A DNA stretch of 10,701 nucleotides from Verrucomicrobiota bacterium (GTDB lineage: Bacteria > Verrucomicrobiota > Verrucomicrobiia > Chthoniobacterales > UBA10450), in contig QHQU01000002.1 in the NCBI GenBank assembly GCA_003219925.1, forward strand, positions 1-10,701, in the 5' to 3' direction. Positions 7,241 to 10,701 of this stretch are shown here, in pieces. The notes under the pieces are model-generated. The model saw nothing but the letters and a program-made list of their open reading frames with translations. It did not search any database and was not told the origin of the DNA. The translations under genes and the position numbers were made by a program. Each line of letters starts with the position of its first letter. Position 1 is the first letter of the stretch.

Positions 7241-7627
7241 TTATGGAGGAATACGATTTGACTGCCGAAAACTCACCCCTTGATCGGATTCTCGAATGGC
7301 TGTGAATGCATACGTCTCGCCCGGACGCACTGCCAGACGCATTGAGGTTGGCTGGTGCCGTGTTCTGGGGGTGTAGTTCACGGCCAAAACGTGATGTCCT
7401 GCCGGAATCGATTCATCATAGCCTTGTCCCGGCCCAATATTGGCGACTTTGTTACCGTCGATCCAGAGCTGCAGGTACGTCTTGCTGCCAAATGTGGGCG
7501 ACCTTTGCACAACCAGCCGACCAGTCTGCGACTTGCTCGCCAGAGCAGGCCGACTGCTTATGCAAATTGAGAAACCAACCGCAACCAATAAAAAGAACCT
7601 GACGACAGACGTAAATCTTGAATTCAT
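7241..7627 (-). CDS. Small secreted protein with a PEGA-like beta domain
   Basis: This 128-residue protein has a signal peptide with a hydrophobic core at about 11-25 and likely cleavage after PALA (residue 30). The mature part opens with GRLVVQRSPTFG (36-47), then LWIDGNKVANIGPGQGYDESIPAGHHVLAVNY (54-85) and RLAVRPGETYAFTA (97-110). The order IDG..va.i..G......PaG.H.l.v resembles PEGA-type surface repeats, a small beta-sandwich. I recall similar small secreted proteins in Verrucomicrobiota, all of unknown function. The start at 7627 is the only ATG that keeps the signal peptide; no ribosome site stands out. It is transcribed away from the lipoprotein gene at 7761 across a shared 133-base promoter gap. 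Confidence 0.78.
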   Translation of the reverse strand: MNSRFTSVVRFFLLVAVGFSICISSRPALASKSQTGRLVVQRSPTFGSKTYLQLWIDGNKVANIGPGQGYDESIPAGHHVLAVNYTPRTRHQPTSMRLAVRPGETYAFTAIRESDQGVSFRQSNRIPP

Positions 7628-7760
7628 AATTAAAACTTCGTCGGAAGCGGAGTTCTGCTACTACTATGGGCTGCTCGAATCTTGAAAGCGAGAGAACTCG
7701 TAGCCAAACTCCCAATTTAATCCCGCGGGCATTTTCAAAAGCAATAAAAGGCAGATCATA
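7628..7760. promoter_or_regulatory. Divergent promoter gap between the small secreted protein and the lipoprotein hydrolase
   Basis: The two genes diverge from this 133-base stretch, so their 5' regulatory signals must lie here. It is AT-richer than the flanks near both start codons. I found no convincing -35/-10 pair or palindromic operator. A purine-rich AAAAGG ends nine bases before the ATG at 7761 and is at best a weak ribosome site. Confidence 0.4.
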
Positions 7761-9404
7761 ATGAAGTCTGAGCGTTTTAAGAATTCAGCAGTTCTTCTAC
7801 TTGCCGCCATTGTCGCTGGTTGCAGCCAAATCGCGGTTGTTTCAGAAAAATCCCCAGCTCGATTCCAGGCCACCTCTGGGACGAATCAAGCCATCGCACA
7901 GAGGATCGATCGCGCTCAGGCGTTGGAGCGGTCGCAGCCACAGGCCGCGCTCGAGGCCTATGTGGATGCGGCGCGTGATTCATTGCACGAACTTGAGCGC
8001 AACCCGGCGAATCCAGAAGCACGGCGCTGCTACAATTTCGCTGTTGCGGGCATCTTTTCCGTAATCCGCGAAGCCAAGCTCGATCCCTGGACGCAAGCGT
8101 TGCGTTTGGGTGCGAGCAGCGGGTTGACTCTCATCGGAAGAAACGATCCCTCCAAGCCGGAGCAGAACCCGGCCTTGTACGATTTGATCCCGACCGATCA
8201 ACTGAGGTATCACGGCACTTATGTGAAGGAAGATGTGAGACGGGACGGAATCGGCGCACCGCTCGTGGCCGTCCGTCACGTGACCGCGGAGAAAGCGGCG
8301 GAGTTTTTCATGCCGCCCGCAATTTATTACGGCGTCACAGGTGTCGCGGAATTTGAAGGGTCGCGTTGCGTTCTCTCAATCAAGGATCCGTTGGCCACGG
8401 AAACGGTGAGCGTGGAAGGTCATACTTATCCTTTGGCGGCGAATTACACCGCGGCCCTGGCAATGTTACTGGCCCATGAAAAACCGCAAAAGCTTGGGTT
8501 TGTCCGACTCCTGCGTCCGCAGGAATACGCCTCCACCTTCCGGGTCGCCCGGATGGGGCCTTACCATCCAGAAAAAAAAGTCGTGCTGGTCATCCATGGC
8601 CTGATGGACACGCCGGCCACGTGGGTGCCATTGCTAAACGATTTGGTCGGCGACAAGGATCTCCGGCGCAACTATCAATTTTGGTTTTACAGTTACCCCA
8701 GCGGTTATCCCTATCCCTATAGCGCGCTCATCCTCCGCCAGGAACTCGACGCCATCGAAAAGAAATTTCCGTTGCGCAGAAAGATGGTGCTCATCGGTCA
8801 TAGCATGGGTGGATGCATCAGCCGAACTCTCATCACCGACACCGGGAACAAACTCTGGCTCGAGGCCTTCGGAAAGCCGCCAGCAGAGACAGAGTTGCCG
8901 GCCGACAGTAAACGCCTCCTCGAGCAGGCAATCATTCTCAAGCATCGACCGGAAATCGGGCGCGTGATTTTTATGTCCACTCCGCATCGCGGCAGTGACC
9001 TGGCCAGAAACTGGATCGGCCGCATCGGATCGATGCTGGTGAAAACGCCGAGCCAGCTGATCACCATCGGTCAGACCATCCGCCAAGCGGCTACGCCTGA
9101 TCCGGCGGCCCTTCAGCTGAAGCGTTTTCCGAACAGTATCGACACGCTGGCCCCGAATAACCGTTTCGTCGTTGCAATCAACAAGGTCCCGATCACCCCC
9201 GGCATTCCGTATTACACGATCTTAGGCGATCGGGGACGTGGTGATAGTCCCAACAGCAGCGATGGCGTCGTCCCTTACTGGAGCAGCCATCTCGATGGTG
9301 CCAGGAGCGAATTTATCGCGCCCTGCAATCACGGCTCACCTCTTAACCCGCAAGCCATCGCCGAGGTCCACCGGATTCTCAAACTAAACGCTCAATCCCG
9401 ATAA
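7761..9404 (+). CDS. Lipoprotein alpha/beta hydrolase (lipase-like)
   Basis: This 547-residue protein is probably a membrane-anchored esterase or lipase acting outside the cytoplasm. The N-terminus has a lipoprotein signal with a lipobox ending VAGC (Cys21). Residues about 45-105 are helical and Ala/Glu-rich, possibly TPR-like. Residues about 140-265 form an unrecognised domain. The hydrolase domain starts near 272: VIHGLMD with TW (277-288), a canonical nucleophile elbow G346-H-S348-M-G-G, STPHRGSDLA (406-415, a lipase hallmark), SSDGVVP giving candidate Asp501, and CNHGSP giving candidate His524. The full Ser-Asp-His triad appears intact, unlike the altered elbow in the tandem pair at 1611-4850. 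The HG..D..TW and RNYxFxFY features are shared with that pair, suggesting distant kinship. Substrate unknown. A transpeptidase fragment follows six bases after its stop. Confidence 0.9.
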   Translation: MKSERFKNSAVLLLAAIVAGCSQIAVVSEKSPARFQATSGTNQAIAQRIDRAQALERSQPQAALEAYVDAARDSLHELERNPANPEARRCYNFAVAGIFSVIREAKLDPWTQALRLGASSGLTLIGRNDPSKPEQNPALYDLIPTDQLRYHGTYVKEDVRRDGIGAPLVAVRHVTAEKAAEFFMPPAIYYGVTGVAEFEGSRCVLSIKDPLATETVSVEGHTYPLAANYTAALAMLLAHEKPQKLGFVRLLRPQEYASTFRVARMGPYHPEKKVVLVIHGLMDTPATWVPLLNDLVGDKDLRRNYQFWFYSYPSGYPYPYSALILRQELDAIEKKFPLRRKMVLIGHSMGGCISRTLITDTGNKLWLEAFGKPPAETELPADSKRLLEQAIILKHRPEIGRVIFMSTPHRGSDLARNWIGRIGSMLVKTPSQLITIGQTIRQAATPDPAALQLKRFPNSIDTLAPNNRFVVAINKVPITPGIPYYTILGDRGRGDSPNSSDGVVPYWSSHLDGARSEFIAPCNHGSPLNPQAIAEVHRILKLNAQSR

Positions 9405-9596
9405 CCTGAATGCCTAGCAACGCGATAGCTCCGCAGTTCCTCGCCGACGTTCGAGTATTGATCACACCGGGGACAACCTTGGTCCTGAGCGATGCCCCAG
9501 TCAGCGGTCACACTCGGAGCGCATCCGGTTTCAACATCCTAACGACTAAGCAAGGAGACTCGACACCTTAGCAACCCGAACGAGCATATCGTTGCC
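9405..9596. other. Gap before the desaturase, mostly occupied by the transpeptidase remnant
   Basis: Apart from the fragment at 9410-9571, only about 25 bases remain before the desaturase ATG. Any desaturase promoter would have to lie within the remnant, unless the gene is read from the hydrolase promoter. No terminator-like hairpin is evident after the hydrolase stop. Confidence 0.4.
9410..9571 (+). pseudogene. Orphan C-terminal fragment of an L,D-transpeptidase-type protein
   Basis: A 53-codon open frame (ATG 9410, TAG 9569-9571) encodes IAPQF followed by LITPGTTLVLSDAPV. This aligns with the end of the transpeptidase at 5008-6021, where FSPDF is followed by LKPGTTVIVTDYPV. After this the fragment continues with SGHTRSASGFNILTT, which I recall as a common ending of verrucomicrobial YkuD proteins. 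The catalytic HGC domain and the signal peptide are absent, and the bases just upstream belong to the hydrolase gene. It is therefore a 3' remnant of a second transpeptidase gene, probably left by deletion or recombination. Its ATG lies six bases after the hydrolase stop, so low-level translation cannot be excluded. Confidence 0.6.
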
Positions 9597-10532
9597 ATGA
9601 AAACAAATTCGATCGTCGTCGAACGAATCACCACTGATTCGAAACTGTTTGCGCACACGCGCTGGGACGCGATCCCGGTCGCTGCCGGCCTTCTGCATTG
9701 CGCTTACTTCTTTGTGATGTTTTACCTTTTCCCGCGGGTGCCGCTCTGGGTGATGATCATTCTCGGTCTGATCTACTCCATCAGCATCTCGTGGAACATC
9801 AATGGCATCTCCCACAACTTCATTCACAGTCCCTATTTCCGTTCGCCGGTGCTAAATCGATTAATTAGCATCCTGGAGTCGATCACGGTCGGTTTCAGCC
9901 AGGTCTTTTATGAATGCATCCACATGCAGCATCACAAGGGCAATGCCGACCTGCCCGACCAACATGGAGAGACGGTGGACTGGATTTCGATTTACAAGCA
10001 CGGCCACGACGGAGACGCAGAGCACCCGTTCAAATACGCCTTCTTCAGCTTCTTCCGCGAGGATCCGAAGACCGTGTTCCAGGAACTGAAGCGCAAAGAT
10101 CCACGGGAGGCTTTCTGGGGTGTCCTGGAACTCACGCTCTTTGTGGCCACCTTTGTCATTCTTGGCGTCCTCAACTGGCGTTACATTTGTTTCCTTCTTC
10201 CGTTTTACTACTTTGGTCACAGCCTTTCCTACCTAAATGGGTATTACCGGCATTATGGCGGCAATCCGGACGAGCCGCTCGCCTGGGGCGTAAGCAGCTA
10301 CGACAAGCTCTACAATTGGACCTGGTTTTACAACGGTTACCACGCGGAACATCATTTTCGGCCGAAGGTCCATTGGACCCGCGTGCAGGCGTTTCGCGAT
10401 CAGATTATAGAGCAACAACGCGCCGCCGGTGTGCGCGTGATCAAACCGCCTCACGCACTCGGTTTCCTCGATCCGAATCTGCCGCCGCACACCAAATCGG
10501 GGTCGATGCGCGAAGAACCGCACCCGATTTAG
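9597..10532 (+). CDS. Membrane fatty acid desaturase (three-histidine-box family)
   Basis: This 311-residue protein is an integral-membrane di-iron enzyme that probably introduces a double bond into, or hydroxylates, a lipid acyl chain. The three histidine clusters are present in order: H73-NFI-H77 (HX3H), H109-MQ-H112-H113 (HX2HH) and H249-AE-H252-H253 (HX2HH), with extra His208 and His219. Hydrophobic segments lie at about 28-46, 50-68, 84-102, 177-193 and 196-213. Length is in the normal range for short bacterial desaturases without a fused cytochrome b5 or ferredoxin domain, so an electron donor must come from elsewhere. Substrate and position of desaturation cannot be told; carotenoid or sphingolipid-type relatives use the same boxes. 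The ATG at 9597 has no strong ribosome site nearby. A new gene begins 62 bases after the stop. Confidence 0.9.
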   Translation: MKTNSIVVERITTDSKLFAHTRWDAIPVAAGLLHCAYFFVMFYLFPRVPLWVMIILGLIYSISISWNINGISHNFIHSPYFRSPVLNRLISILESITVGFSQVFYECIHMQHHKGNADLPDQHGETVDWISIYKHGHDGDAEHPFKYAFFSFFREDPKTVFQELKRKDPREAFWGVLELTLFVATFVILGVLNWRYICFLLPFYYFGHSLSYLNGYYRHYGGNPDEPLAWGVSSYDKLYNWTWFYNGYHAEHHFRPKVHWTRVQAFRDQIIEQQRAAGVRVIKPPHALGFLDPNLPPHTKSGSMREEPHPI

Positions 10533-10594
10533 ATCCTGGTTTGAGCGATATCACCCGCCGCGCCGGCTCAATCAACAATGAAAGCCCGGTTGGC

Positions 10595-10701
10595 ATGATG
10601 CGGAGAGTATCCCGATTGGTTCTTGTTTCACTCGGCGGGTTAGTCTGTCTACTGGCAACCATATGGGCGGTCGGCGCGCTTTACTTCGATCTGCCAATCG
10701 C
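10595..10701 (+). CDS. 5' end of a membrane protein, possibly DUF4105 family (partial)
   Basis: From the ATG at 10595 (or the next codon, ATG 10598) the frame is open to the window edge, about 35 residues. It reads as an N-terminal basic patch (RR, R) followed by a hydrophobic helix rich in Leu, Val and Gly (about residues 8-27) and then GALYFDLPIA. The YFDLP stretch right after a first helix is one I recall from bacterial DUF4105 proteins (Lnb-like N-terminal periplasmic domain). The sequence is too short to confirm this. The start is supported only by the protein-like sequence after it; no clear ribosome site is visible. Confidence 0.55.
   Translation, partial: MMRRVSRLVLVSLGGLVCLLATIWAVGALYFDLPI

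Overview
The window looks like chromosomal DNA of a moderately GC-rich, probably soil-dwelling bacterium, most likely of the Verrucomicrobiota (Chthoniobacterales/Udaeobacter-like). This placement is inference. It rests on a small secreted protein and on L,D-transpeptidase and lipoprotein-hydrolase types that I associate with that group, and on the scarcity of clear Shine-Dalgarno sequences. There are no tRNA or rRNA genes, no CRISPR array and no recognisable insertion sequence. Nearly every product is predicted to be exported or membrane-bound, so the theme is the cell envelope.

Layout. (1) 1-1384, plus strand: the 3' end of a glycine-rich gene, probably DUF3300, runs into a DUF2950 gene. 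The first stop codon overlaps the second gene's ribosome binding site. (2) 1611-4850, minus strand: two tandem, highly similar genes encode an unusual protein with an N-terminal zinc ribbon, a transmembrane helix, an alpha/beta-hydrolase domain and a helical tail. (3) 5008-6021, minus strand: a secreted L,D-transpeptidase whose second half is a degenerate copy of its catalytic domain. (4) 6022-6444: a gene-poor gap holding what may be a short coding remnant. (5) 6445-7050, plus strand: an integral-membrane methyltransferase of the ICMT/phospholipid methyltransferase type. (6) 7241-7627, minus strand: a small secreted PEGA-like protein, divergent from (7) 7761-9404, plus strand: a lipoprotein lipase-like hydrolase. 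(8) 9410-9571: an orphan 53-codon fragment matching the C-terminus of an L,D-transpeptidase. (9) 9597-10532, plus strand: a membrane fatty acid desaturase. (10) From 10595 to the edge: the start of a membrane protein that resembles DUF4105 proteins.

The genes do not form one clear pathway. Three serine-hydrolase-like proteins, a lipid or isoprenoid-type methyltransferase, a desaturase and a peptidoglycan cross-linking enzyme all point to envelope lipid and wall work. Strands alternate, so at most the DUF3300/DUF2950 pair and the two tandem hydrolases look co-transcribed. The parts most worth a second look are the tandem zinc-ribbon hydrolases with an altered nucleophile elbow, the half-dead double YkuD protein, and the orphan transpeptidase tail.
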